A stretch of 64,000 nt of DNA from contig JAIXMN010000012.1 of NCBI GenBank assembly GCA_025716815.1, positions 248,001 to 312,000 on the forward strand, given 5' to 3'. The notes under the pieces were generated by a model, which saw nothing but the letters and a program-made list of their open reading frames with translations, had not been told where the DNA came from and did no database searches. Every line of letters begins with the position of its first letter. The first letter of the stretch is position 1. Positions 48,383 to 60,600 of this stretch are shown here, piece by piece. Position numbers and translations under genes: made by a program. This stretch comes from Dichotomocladium elegans. Lineage: Eukaryota; Mucoromycota; Mucoromycetes; Mucorales; Lichtheimiaceae.

Positions 48383-51300
48383 ATGCTCTCTGCATCTACC
48401 CTCTCATCGAATGCATCCACCGCATTCTCTGCCGGTACCTCGGCAACATCGCCCTACTCGGCCCATTCCACTCCTAAATCTTCTGGTCACAACCCACTCA
48501 CTGAACTTATCGATACTGAAAAGAGCTATATGGAAACCCTCAAGATTATCGATAGCGTACGTATAACACGGAAAAATATATATACAATAAAAGTTTTTGC
48601 ATGGAGCCATGATAGTTTGGTGAGCTTACCTTACAAATTATAGCAATTAGCCCCACTCTGGAAAGCTCCAATCCCATCCGATTTTTCCGAGCTCCTTTCT
48701 AATGTTCATAACGTCCTTAAAGCGAATAGGCGGTTTTGTGCGGTAAGCCGGTAGTAATAATGTCAACGGTAACGACAACAATGAACACTAAAAATAACTC
48801 ACCAACAAATTACGACGGTTGTTGCACCTTGCAGAAATTGATGAAAATAGCGGCGAACCCTCAGACAATTAAGGAGCTTGGGGATGCCCTTATGCAATGG
48901 GTGAGACGCTTTATATATGATACGAAGAAAGGGATTCTAATATAGACGGACTCCTATAATCAAGATCGATGACATGGAAGTACCCTATGCCAATTTCTGT
49001 CGAAGTTTCATCGCCGACCTGAATTCGCGGGAAGACGTCACAAACAACCCGGCGATCCGTCAATTGCTGCAGGTGAAGTCAGGACAGGAAAAATAAACTT
49101 GGGGGATTCCAAGTGACCAAAGAAAAAAAAACTCTTTAGAATCTGTCTTCCTCAGCCACTTATGAAATCACCCTCGAGACACTCTTTAATGCACCTATTC
49201 AGCAGCTGAGATACTACAAAATGCTTTACGGTGTAGGTGTAACCTAGGAGGAACAGGAGGACGATCATGTGATTTACTTGCTAATCAATAAAATAGCGTC
49301 TTTTGGAAAGCGCTGAGCCGGGAAGAGCTGATCACAAGCTTCTGCTTGAAGCTAACCAACGAATCGACACCGTCATGTTGATGGCGCAGAAGACAAACAA
49401 TAAACCGACTACTTCTGCGGACCATATCTCCCCTGCGCGCCTTCAAACGAAAGCACTACCTGCAGTGACCCCCATCCAGACCGATATCACACCCTTGCAT
49501 CCAGAGCTTGCTGCCTTTCAGAAGCAACTGAACTGCAGTCAAGTAACCGATCTCTTTACTGGCGCTCCTCTGGTTCGTTATTCCTAGTACTCTTCTTCTG
49601 TGCTGCAACAAAAGTCTAATCGTCTTTCTTAGCAGCAGCAATGTTCACCCAACTTTGCTTCGGCCGATACCTCTGTCATTTTCCGGGACAGTTTTGTCCT
49701 TCTTCCGGAAGAAACGCATCTATCGGCCCCTGTTCGCGTACACCTCGTCCTGACCAACAACTATCTTATCATTGCACGAGAAAATGGCAACAGCAATAAT
49801 GGCTCGGACATGTATATACTTTTATACCCGCCTCTCACCGTTGATGACATTACCGTAAAGTCAAAGATGCTGGATCGTGAGCTTGTTGGCGAGTATCTTG
49901 TAGAGTTTACTATACAAAACCAGAAATGCCTTACTTTCCGTGCGGACAACAAGGCAATCAGGAATAAGTGGGTCGGCTGCGGGGAGAATGCATCCAATTC
50001 TCTCCTTCTGGAATCCAAACCACTTCCAGTCATCATACAAAAGAATGGCGGGAATGTAGCACATGGAGTCTCTGGCCTCACATCCCGCAAATCAACAATA
50101 CGCAAACGCGATATAGTATCTTTCTACCATGATCAAACTGGCGAGATATCTCCCCTGTCGTCTGACGAATCCGATTCGGAAGGCCCTGATTTTTTTTCAA
50201 AAGGTATTTGCTCTATGATCTTGTAAAGTATTGCTAATACCAAAATTTGATAGCTTTACCCCAAGACGCTCAGGAAGAGGATCATAAGGTGAAAGCATTA
50301 CCTGCTCCGCCTGTGCTCCCCAAAATGCCATCAGTCCAAGCTTCACCACTGGGTGACACAATAGCCCCACCGAAGCCTCCCATGAAGCAAAGCGCGAGCA
50401 ATGACTATTTGACGCCAACACGCCAGGACAATAATAGCCTCTTGTCCCCATCTCTCGCCACTCTGGGTGCTTCGGCCACATCTATCAACTCTCAGGGTTC
50501 CGAGGAATCCAACGGCGGCGGCGGCAGCAGTCCTGTGCGGCCAGTGTCGCCGCGGACTGTTGAGATTAGTCATGCTGTTGCACCAGTTGCTATGCAAGCT
50601 ATCACGCAGACGAATGATTACTTTACTGCGGGGGCTGCGGCTTCGTCAAAAGATGGCCAAGCTCTGAGACCGACCTCAACAGTAACCACGCTTGAACATT
50701 TGCCAAGAACGTCATCGGCTACTTCGCTCCATGATATGCGACCTGTGGTTCCGCCTGTGATGCCTGTTCGAAGCAGCTCGATCCGGCAGCAGGAATTCCC
50801 GCAACCTCACCAACAGCAAAGACCTCCGATGTTATCGCAACAACACCAGCAGCCTCCGCGACCGTCGATGGCGCAATCCTCGCCCCGCCTTACCCCTATG
50901 CATGGATCGCCTCGTCCTCCGCACCAGGGATCTCCACGCCCTCCACTGCAACGACCGATGGCACATTCACAAAACATCCCTAGCCAGAAACCACTACCTC
51001 AAGGTCCGTGTGGAACGCCAGGTTCCCCACCGGCCCACATGCAGCAGCAGCAGCAGCAGCAACCGTCATGGCCAGGCAGCCAACAAGGGATGCCTCGTCC
51101 TGCACCCCCGAGTCCGGGGCTGACTGGTAGTCGGCCTCCTAGCCCGGGATTATCGCCCACGCCCGGGTATAATAATGAACCCATGCGTCCTGCAGGATAT
51201 CATCTTAACGCTCCCCCTCATCTTCGACCCTTACGGCCCATGGAAGAATTGAATTCGCCCCCGCGTAGCGTAAGTCGATTTCTTTTCCTTAAAACCGACA

Positions 51301-52177
51301 TTATCTTCCAGCTTACGCCTTCTCTTTTATATTTCATTTCTAGCCCACGCCTCATATGGTCAATGGCCAGCCAAACGGGATTCGCCAGGTTATTTACAGC
51401 AACGGCCAATGCGAGGTATTCCACTGGAAGTCCGAGTCATGGTACGGTGTTGATGGACACTGTGTTGTTGAAGTACGACAAACGTTCTCGAACCGATCAT
51501 GCCTGGCCATCCAGCTCCAGAACACGGGGCAGCTTTATCTCAATGCTTGGGTTCTTCCAAACACCGTCATTTGCCATGCCTCTCCTACGGATGTGAGCAT
51601 TTCGGTGTATATGGGACAGCAAAAGGAGAACTATCTTGTGCATTTCCACACGCCCCAGGATGCGGTACAACTCTTCCAGATTCTGCAACGGATGCACCAA
51701 GAGGCTGTTCAAATGAACATTAGCGATGTCAACAGCAGCGTACCGATGCGCGGTGTTTCACCAGCACCGCCCGTGAACCTGATGCGCTCCATGACAATAG
51801 CCGATGAGGACCACAAGGAGGAAAATCAGGAGCAAGTGCCGCAGACATTGCGACTGGTGATGCAGTGCAAAACAAAGCTTTTTGTCCAGAATGAGCATTC
51901 GAACTGGAGCAGCTTCGGCTCTGTGCAAATGAAGATCTCGCAACAACTGCCAAGCAAAAAAATGCATATCGAGATTGAGAACAAGTCGACAAAATTGGTA
52001 AGCGCCATCGTCCAAAGCCGGAATGTGGAACGCATCTCTCCGAAGCGTATCACTTTCCTGCTGGTCAACGAAAAGGAACGGCAGAGCATGGTTTACATGG
52101 TCCAGATCAAGGAGGAGTCTACAGGCCAGAAGATCTTCGAGTACCTCAAGGTCAAAAACGCCGAGAACGGCTGGTAG
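48383..52177 (+). CDS. DH/PH-domain RhoGEF-like protein with C-terminal tandem RanBD/EVH1-like modules
   Basis: Nine exons: 48383-48556, 48644-48742, 48835-48900, 48965-49072, 49140-49232, 49297-49572, 49633-50203, 50254-51269, 51344-52177; 1078 residues, phase closed. A Ser-rich leader is followed by a DH-type helical domain (about 36-230) opening with LIDTEKSYMETLKIID, the family's first conserved region. A PH-like segment follows (about 285-390: SVIFRDSFVLLPEE, VRVHLVLTNNYLIIA, EYLVEFTIQNQKCLTFRADN). Next is a long Pro/Gln/Ser disordered region. The last exon has two modules of similar build, GQCEVFHWKSESWYGVD...CLAIQLQNTGQLYLNAWVLP and MQCKTKLFVQNEHSNWSSFG, which look like PH-superfamily folds (RanBD/EVH1 type). 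Rho/Cdc42 activation in polarised growth is the likely role; the target GTPase is not indicated. The C-terminal fold assignment is tentative. Confidence 0.75.
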
Positions 52178-53063
52178 GCCGAGCAAAGGACTCCTCAGAT
52201 ACGTCTCCGTCCATCCATCCCAACTCTCTTGCTCAAATATACATCATCTATTATATACAATTGCACTTTCCATCTTATAATCATTCTTTTGTTCCCTTCC
52301 TTAGAGAATCACTTGTTTGCTTCCAGCTCTCCTTTTTATCTCTCATGTGTATCTTGAGCATACATACATTATTTAAATATACAAACCTTTCGTTACCACA
52401 TGTCAACGTCAATGACAAGCACCGGTGTGTGCCTATGACTGTGTATACATCAGTGATACATCGATCATTTTACTTGCATGACTGCAGTGTTGTTGCCCCT
52501 GAATTACTTGTACGCCTATCTCATCTTCCCCTTAGACTTGGATGGGTGAGGGCGATTTCCTAGTCTGTCACTGTTTCCCGTAAATGTTGAGTTGAGCCTT
52601 GTTGCATCACTTGAAAGCTCAAGGAAATCCCAGCCTTTTTGACATGTTTTGGCATACGTACGCAATCTTTACCGCCTATCCAAACACGGCTTTCTGCGCA
52701 CGCATCTTTCACTTGATCTTTAGAGACGGGTGTTCAACACCCTCATACGTAGCTCCACGATCTCTTCTCTGTGTCTATTATAAATGATGTGTGTCACGAA
52801 CAGTCGCAACTAGCATCATGAGGCTGCTGTCCCTCAACTGTAGGTTTAACAAACTGTTCGAGTAGGTGCTGTTTTCTTCAAAAACGCCGCTCTTACAGTA
52901 TCAGATTTTGCCATGCAAGTCCCAAGTCTTTTCGACCTCTTTTTATTGAGGAGGGGAGGGGATGATTTACGAGATTTCCAGAGCCCCACTCCGCAACCTC
53001 CTCGTTTCCTTTATTGCCTTCATCTGTACATACACCATTTACCTAGTACAAATCTTGCAAAGG

Positions 53064-53103
<40 letters not shown>

Positions 53104-54120
53104 CGTTCAACTTCTATATATAGTTTTCCCTCCCCCTGCCCCATCACCACTAGACGCGTAGGGATTTGGGATGGGAATAGGCGTCTACTAAAAAATCACG
53201 AGAAGGCTGTGACGCTCGCGCATGAAGCTTTTACCACAGTCACAGTAGCGCTGCACCAGAGAAACACATGAGCGTACAAAGAGAGAAGATTGAACAACCC
53301 ACATGCAATCGGTCGTACATAAGGAGAAAAGCATGCTTAAGACGAGGCAATACATCCATCTCTAATGAATGTTTAGGATATTCACAGAATATATATATTG
53401 GCGGGGATATAAGGAAAGCGTTGGCTAGTACGTACGTACATCTGTTTGCTCATTGACATGACCCTGGCCTCTTATATCTACTAGGACTCATCGTCCGTAC
53501 AGTATTGGAGCACTCGCTTTGGCGGGGGATGATGGAATCATGTTCTTGTTGGCTTTCTATGTCCTAGGCTTCATATGCCTCAGCCCACAACATTGCTGAT
53601 ATATCCGTTTTGAAAACAAGCCTCTCACGGAGTGATCGAAATTGTCGACAGCACAGCACATAGCCGTTACTTTTATTCCTCGTACATGAGCCATGTTCAT
53701 CATTTATTCCCGCCAATACTTCAACTGCTGGGCCAGGGGGTGTGAACCATGGTGTGGGATAAGTGTGACGGTCCTAAAAACAGAGGGACATTGTCCGCAG
53801 GACTTTTTCAACCGCCTTGTCCCGGTATAGAGGTTGAGTCTGCTGAGGAGGGGGAAGGGCGCAATCAAATCACAATCAGACGACGGTACGTACGTACGCA
53901 AGGTGCTTGAGAAAAAAAAAAAGACATGGATCGTTCAGCGGCACATCCATAACCAGACAAGGGCCTGGTCATGTATCCTCAAAAGACTGAAAGCGGAGGG
54001 CGGCCTTGGAGCAATTCAAAACAGTGACTCCATCGCTTTGCATTTTTATCATTTTATTGACTTATCGCTCCTTGGATCCATATCATCTCTCCTAGCACAA
54101 ATGGGCGATTAGTTCTATTC
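52178..54120. other. intergenic
   Basis: About 1.9 kb without recognised genes. Holds a compound (CA)n(TA)n microsatellite at about 53067-53103. Confidence 0.4.
53067..53103. repeat. compound (CA)n(TA)n microsatellite
   Basis: Uninterrupted CA dinucleotides running directly into TA dinucleotides, in intergenic DNA. Confidence 0.95.
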
Positions 54121-54139
54121 ACGTGCCGAACTGGTTGCG

Positions 54140-55110
54140 CAGGCAGGCGTCCGGGGATCCGCGTATGGCTTGAGCATATGCCACCTACAGTATTCCGGAA
54201 CAACGCAAACTACGGTCTTTGCGATACACTGTCTTCCAAAAGTCAAAGTCGCACCCTGCCAGTTCTGAAGTCGCAGGATCGCATGTTGCCTCCAGAAATC
54301 TTTACGACACGTCGAATGTCGCATGCATACACCGGAAGATGTCGCTTTCTCTTTTATCCACTTTGAACATTCTGTAGCGAGCAATCTAATTTTTTTTTTT
54401 CAATGGGCAAGGCCATATCGTTGGTGGAGGAATGTGCTCTCTGCAATCCGTTTGGTCTTACGCTGAATATCTGCGTAGCATATGTTGAAGAGATAATTCT
54501 GAGCTTACTACCACGCACATTCCCAAGCGAAAGGATACCGACATTCGGATGAAAGAAACGCACTTACACAGCGTACACGGACCAAGACAAGGTCAAACTT
54601 TTCAAACATCAGTGTGAGAAGGTCTTGAGTGCATCCGCTGCCAGGAATACATGCTCGTTCTGCCTAGCGATGGGCATTACAGTACGAGAAGGACCCTGGC
54701 AGCATCTTTAAGAAATCTAACATGAGGGGTCGTTTGCATATTCTCGATGGAGAGCATAAGCGCGTTCATTTAGAATGCGTTGGTGAGAATCCTTCCATTG
54801 TCCTAGAGCAGCTGATGGAGCAACTGCTCCAAAGATGTGAGGATCCCAAAGTATCTAAAACGAACGCTCCATCAATTTATGAAAAAACGAATGCAACTTG
54901 TCATTGAAAATGGCTCGGTTTCAGCCTGTGGACAGGAATAGTGCTGCAAAAAATCCAAGAGTGCCTTGACTGGATGCGCAGATGGGACAGGACTAACATC
55001 GACTTTGGAAAAAACTGTGTTCTCCTTGATGAGTCTGGACTTCATACTAATAGGAAACAGAGCATGGTATGGTCCAAACAGGTGCATCAGAAAGTCTGCG
55101 CTCTTATAGC
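54140..55110 (+). mobile_element. degenerate Tc1/mariner-like element, copy 3
   Basis: Same family as copies 1 and 2. The 5' non-coding flank (about 54150-54390) aligns by eye with copy 2 (shared GCCAGTTCTGAAGTCGCA and GCATGCAT.CACCG blocks). HTH fragments lie at about 54570-54900. The linker and first catalytic block are at 54941-55085, including WMRRWDRTNIDFGKNCVLLD then ESGLH, so the first Asp-Glu pair survives. The second half of the DDE domain is absent, so the copy is truncated and frame-broken. The sequence after about 55110 is not recognisable as element. Confidence 0.75.
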
Positions 55111-56003
55111 TGCTATTAGACAGGTGGAGGAAGTCTACAACACATTCCACATTGCAGGATCGAGAGTTATCAGTAGCACCTCGAAGCTACATATGCTACA
55201 CCACTTGCCAAGTGAGGAACATAGTCCGCACCCACCGCCATAATCCTTTGCGCGACGTCTTTGGTCGCAAATTACAAATAAGACCACCCAAGTATATCCA
55301 TACTGTCCTTGACCACGCCGCATGAAAGGACAATGATATAAGGAATGATAATGTCGACTCTAACAATGGAACTGCAAGCACAAGAGTACGGGTAACTGCT
55401 ATTTCTCAAACAATAATAGACTTACAAGACTACAGCAGGTACACTATTATACAAACCGGGAAATATTACTTTGTTCTATCTATGAAAGGGTTTCTCAAAT
55501 CCATCCTCAGCCTCTCTTCCATTGCGTTATCTGGTATGAATCTATATGCTATCGTCTTGTTTTTTTATTTGTGACCGACGCTCCAGATTGACCAATCTGA
55601 CCCGTACCCAAGGTCATGGAAGGTGGGGGCAACGGATACCGGACTCGCCGGTGGGGCCGTGATTGACTGCGTTCCGGTAGGGCCCCTTCCCTCGTCCCTC
55701 CGGGGTTATTGTCGGGACATACCTGGGTAAGCCCGTAGGCGAGGGTGTAAGTGAAAGAGTATGGAGAAGGGTTGATCTCCTTTGTTGACTAACAATTTTC
55801 ATTACTGTTTCCAATATCGATGCGAATTCTTTTTACCTATTCATGCGACCATTTTATACCATCCTATGCGTCACATTTTTGTACTTTGTATGACATTGAA
55901 GAAAAAGAGACGCCCGACCAGGTCATGTGTATATACACACACATACATACACGCAGGCAATTTTTTTTTAAGTCTGGGAAGCTCTTTCTCTTTCTCTTCC
56001 AAC
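55111..56003. other. intergenic with a GC-rich island
   Basis: No gene recognised. Bases about 55590-55765 are clearly richer in G and C than the flanks (runs such as GGGGCCGTG and CCTCCGGGG). They may be a fragment of another repeat; they do not match rRNA or tRNA that I can recognise. Confidence 0.35.
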
Positions 56004-56850
56004 ATGAAAACCGATTGTCTTTTCTTGATCCTCGTTGTAACAACAACAACCCATGCCTTGCGTACCATCTTCTTGTGGCCGCAGCCACAGAGGGTCGAAT
56101 CGGGATCAACTGTGCTCGATATGGACGTGCGTCGGATTATTTCCATGACACATAAAAGAGCGAGAACGTATTTGCTTATTCAGTACACACATACGGTACA
56201 TAGCCTGCATTTGATATTGTTGGACCGGATAAGCTCAAGGAAGCGATCGAGCGCACCATGACGCGCATCCAAACGGAGTACTGGGTTCCTGTACGTGAGA
56301 CGGGTGCTGTCATTGCGGACCCCCAGGCGCATGGGAAGGGGGGAGCGTATTGGTCCCTCCGAAATAACGCATACACGCGTCTTTATTTTTTGCTTGTGTG
56401 CCCTTCTGTATGGTGCACGGGTGTGTATGTGTGTGTGTGTGTGCGGGGGGGACACGTAGGTACAAGTACCTCTGGATGGGGAAGATACGCCGCCGATGGG
56501 TGGAAGAGACAACTTCAACGGCGATGACGACACCTTGCAGCAGATTGTTTCAGACCACCATCGCCACCCGAGGCAACCGCAGCCGCAGCTGCTGTCTGAG
56601 CTCAGGGTGGTTGTGGATGATCGAGATGCAGATCTCGTACAGGGCGTGGATGAGACGTATAACCTCCATGTCACATCCACGGGCGCGGTACTGCAAGCAG
56701 CAACGATATGGGGGGCCCTGCATGGCCTAGAGACGTTTTCACAACTGGTGCAATACGACGGAGATCGGGATGCTCTTTTTATTGCAGAGACACCCATTGA
56801 GATCGAGGATGCGCCCGCCTTCACGCATCGGGGTCTCTTGCTTGGTAAGA

Positions 56851-56903
<53 letters not shown>

Positions 56904-58794
56904 CGCGCGCGAATTCTAATATCAGCTCTCTATCTCTTCCGTGCCCTCCGACCCTACCTAGACACGGCTCGGAACTACTTTGCTGTCGACGATATTCTTC
57001 GTACAATAGATGCGTTGTCCTTTAACAAGATGAATGCATGTCCGCGGGGCGGCGTATGCGAAGAGGGCGGCAGTTGGGATCGTACAGTACTGATGATGCA
57101 AATTAGGTATTCCATTGGCATATCTCCGACTCCCAGAGCTTTCCGCTCGAGCTCGAAAGCGTACCTGAATTAGCTGAGTTTGGAGCGTACAGACAAAAGA
57201 GAGGAAAAAGAAAGGGGCAGCAGGAGCGGATGGTTTATACAAAGGCCGATGTAGGACGTATTGTGGCCTATGCACGGGCGCGGGGCATCCGTGTCATCCC
57301 AGAAATTGACATGGTTTGTGTGTGCCCTGCATTGGATTGTAGATGCATCAATCACTTACCGTTGTTTTTTTTTTATCCCGGTGGGGGTGGGCGGGGCGCG
57401 AGGGTCCATAGCCTGCTCATACAGGGTCATGGGCCAAATCCCATAAGCATCTGACGTAAGGATGACACGCTCCTTTTTTTTTTTGGACAAACATTCTGTT
57501 CTCTTATGAATATAATATTTATGTTATGTTAGGACCTGCTCTGGACGGTTCTATTTGGACCCCAGTAACGAGTGGAGCGAGCGGTATGCGGCGCAACCCA
57601 CGACCGGTCAACTCAATCCGGTGCTGGAAGAGACGTATGAACTTGTTCAGAAAGTCGTTGAGGAGGTGGCATCTCTGTTCCCGGATGCAATGTATCACGG
57701 TGGCGGCGACGAACCTGTATTCAAATGCTGGCTCGAAGACGAACACGTGCAGCGGTATATACACACACACAATGTGACAGCCAGGGACCTCTTGGAAATG
57801 TTCCTCACACGCGAGGTCGGCTTTATCCAGCAAGCAAAGAAGGTCCCAATTCTATGGGAGGATCCAGTGACGGTGGATGGGATCGATATCCCAACGGACG
57901 TGGTGCTCCAAGTATGGTATAACCCGGTGCAGCAGGCGGCCAAGAAGGGATACAAGGTCATCGCCTCGCATGCTCAGTTCTGGTACCTGGATTGTGGCCA
58001 TGGCGGATGGACGTAAGAAACAAATAGAAAAAAAAAAAGAGACAACTGTCACTCATATGGGATGGCGTCTGTGCTTTTGGAAGTGGCAATGATACGACAT
58101 ACGACGAGCAATTTCCACCGCCCATTCCAGCATCTCTGCTAAAGGAACTTGAGCGGCACAATCTCACCCACAACTATCGTCCACAAAACTGGGGAGGAAT
58201 GGGCGGCGATTGGTGTGGGTAAGTTGGCATATATATCTCATGTAGGGAAAAGCATATACCTAATCACCGAGAGAGAAAAAAAAACCCACAATGTATAGGC
58301 CGTTTAAAACATGGCAGCGCATTTACAGCTACGATATGACATTCAATTTGACGCGCGAGGAGGCCAAGAATGTTCTTGGTGGCGAAATCGCCATGTGGAC
58401 GGAGCAAACCGACCCTGTGGGTCTGGATGGCAGGCTATGGTATGTACTTTTTCTTGTTGGGTTGCTGTTCTAATGCTCCTCGCGACATAGGCCACGTACA
58501 GCTGCTGCTGCAGAGGTGCTCTGGTCAGGTCGATACAATAGAGAAGATGGCATGCAGCGGGATCTCGGTGATGCCATGGTTCGGCTCTTCGATTGGCGAT
58601 TCAGGCTTGTTTCACGCGGCATACAAGCGGAGGCGCTTCAGCCGTTCTGGTGGTATGTAAGAGATGAATGCAAAACATGGCTCTTTTGATTCATGACTAT
58701 ATGCCGGGCTGAATCCTCTTACAGTGGTCAACATCCTCGCATGTGCGATACTCGCTATCCAGAAGTCTTTCGTCGAAACCAACATGGAGCATGA
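56004..58794 (+). CDS. secreted beta-N-acetylhexosaminidase, glycoside hydrolase family 20
   Basis: Releases terminal GlcNAc/GalNAc from chitooligosaccharides and glycans; acts outside the cell or in the wall/vacuole. Eleven exons: 56004-56126, 56204-56290, 56460-56844, 56962-57035, 57107-57313, 57412-57455, 57533-58012, 58084-58218, 58299-58439, 58491-58652, 58725-58794; 635 residues, phase closed. Signal peptide [18 protein letters not shown]. The GH20 N-terminal alpha/beta domain precedes the barrel: [40 protein letters not shown], then the catalytic Asp-Glu pair in HGGGDE (366-367). [34 protein letters not shown] and [13 protein letters not shown] follow. The intron after 57035 needs a GC donor (GCATGT) to join NKMN to VFHWH. 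Intron 3 holds a 45-nt CT microsatellite. Confidence 0.94.
56855..56901 (+). repeat. (CT)n microsatellite inside a GH20 intron
   Basis: Nearly perfect CT dinucleotide run directly after the donor of intron 3. It sits in the intron's 5' half, so length change should not alter the protein. Confidence 0.95.
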
Positions 58795-59068
58795 GACACA
58801 GGAATACTCGATGTATTTCAAGCGAATCCGCGCTGCTGAGATGAATAAAAAATAGAGTAGATGACGATGGCATTTGCTTTCAAGGAGTTTGATATATATA
58901 TAAAAGGTCTGCATTCATGTTCATCGCACCTCCTTCTTACCAAGAACCTCATTTGCCATCTGGGGAGGGAACGATTCAACAAGTAGCTGAAATGCTTTAG
59001 TAAATTCAACGTATGAAATGGTTCTCTTTGCCCTATGGCATTGCTATGTTCGTCTGAGAAATGTGGTT

Positions 59069-60600
59069 TCATACGCAAAAGGCACGTGCGATATAACTGC
59101 CGCATTCGTGGGAGGTGATCTTTGCCAAGGCAGCGCTCATTCGATCCTGGACCCTCTCTCTCTGTTCAAGGTCCAGACGGTGACGGTCGATGACATGCAA
59201 AAGCTCTTTGAGTAGCATATCTGCCGGGTTTCTTGAGGGCGACTCGGTGGGGAAGACGAAAGGGATGTGCTCGGCCTGCGTGGCCTTGGCGAAGATGGGT
59301 GAGGCAACGTCGTCGGGCATAGAGTTAAATCCGAGGAACAGGCGTTTCTTTTCTTCTCCGGCGTCGAGGGCCTCGACGACGCAGCTGACAAAGTGGGCCA
59401 TCTCCTCTGCGGTGATGAAACCGGCAAGCGTCTTGAGCGAGAACGCGATGATGCCGGTCTTGGCCAGGGCAACCATCAGACGCAGTTGCGGCACGAGCCT
59501 GTGCGGCTCACTGGTGCGTGTCAAGGAAAGCTTCGGGTCGACGGAATACATGCGGCGGGCATTGATCTGATATGCTGCCTCGGCAAAGAAGACGGCATTC
59601 GCGCCTGGATCAAAGTCGGGCCTGGAGGTGATCTCCTCAAACCGCTCTTGGTCCTGTTGATGTCCCGCGAGCGGTGCGCCCAGTGTGTCGGCAGCGTCGA
59701 AGCAGCGAAATTGCTCAAACGTGATTCGCGCATGCGTCCTGAGCCACTTTCGAAGAAAGTCAACGGACAGATGAGCCAGCGGAGAGTCATTTCCCTGGGA
59801 TTCCCTGATATCCTTGATGGTGCATTCCGGGTGGGTGTCGACATAGTCCAGCAAACACGCTGTCTGCGAGGCATCCACATGAAACGGCCTTTTGGGCCCC
59901 CGCTTCAGGACCATCAACGCCTCGCCCCGCGATGATAGGTAGCGCTTGTAGAGCCCGTTAAACGTCCCAACGGACATCTGTATGGACCTGGCCGCCTCTG
60001 TCTTGGACATACCGTAGAGGATGTGGTTCTCCAGCGCGTACTGAAGATCGTGCTCCGTATATTGTTTCTGAGGCTTCTTTTTCTTCCGCGGGCTCTCGGG
60101 AGCTGCGGGGGTTCCGACAGCAGAACTTGTAGAGAGGCTGCTGCTACTGCTACTGCTACTGCTACTGCTACTGTCATCTCCGCAAGACGGTGGTCTGGCC
60201 TCAGCAGCGTCTGGAGCGGCAGACACTAATGACAAGGGAGACGGACCCGCTTCCGTCGGGGAACATGCAACCTCCATGCGTTCGTCCTCCTCTTTGACAC
60301 GCATGATGCGCGGACGATTTCGCGGCTGAGGGCGCTCTTCTGCGCCCGTGCGTCCAGAAGATGGTGCAGCACGTCGGGAGTTATGAATTTCTTTTATGGA
60401 CCGCGGATGGAACGAGAAAACAAGGAGAGCATGTTAAAAAAGCTTTTACATGTGTAGCCTAAAGACAATCCTCCACCCTCCCCCCCCACACACATACCTC
60501 GTCTGAAGGTCGCGCCGCTGCGTGTCCTGGCAGGCAATATCTTTGGCGCATCGGTTTCATGTTTGCGCCTTTCATTAATCTTGATACGTGTGTTTCTCAT
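59069..60600 (-). CDS. transposase-derived protein: pipsqueak-type HTH plus degraded Tc1/IS630 DDE domain
   Basis: Two exons, 60600-60498 and 60390-59069; 474 residues with no stop or frame break, unlike the three transposon remnants in this window. A basic N-terminus and Ser run (108-122) precede a helix-turn-helix of pipsqueak type (about 145-185, DLQYALENHILYGMSKTEAARS). A linker resembling Tc1-like transposases follows (TIKDIRESQ...LSVDFLRKWLR). The DDE-like core keeps the family outline, but the acidic triad is gone: A-E-A-A-Y-Q-I-N where relatives have D-E-A-x-F-x-I-N (Asp to Ala at 304); FLGFNSMP for VMDNAPI (Asp to Phe at 389); SPSRNPAD for SPELNPIE (Glu to Asp at 425). Cleavage activity is therefore unlikely. 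A domesticated DNA-binding protein or repressor-like role is inference. An old, chance-intact transposase is the alternative. Confidence 0.75.
60141..60175 (-). repeat. trinucleotide repeat encoding polyserine
   Basis: AGT/AGC-type serine codons repeated in the N-terminal region of the transposase-derived gene; likely length-variable. Confidence 0.85.

Noticed and set aside
55135..55381. Leftward open frames overlapping the end of transposon copy 3
   Set aside because: They are antisense or flanking shadows with no conserved motif.
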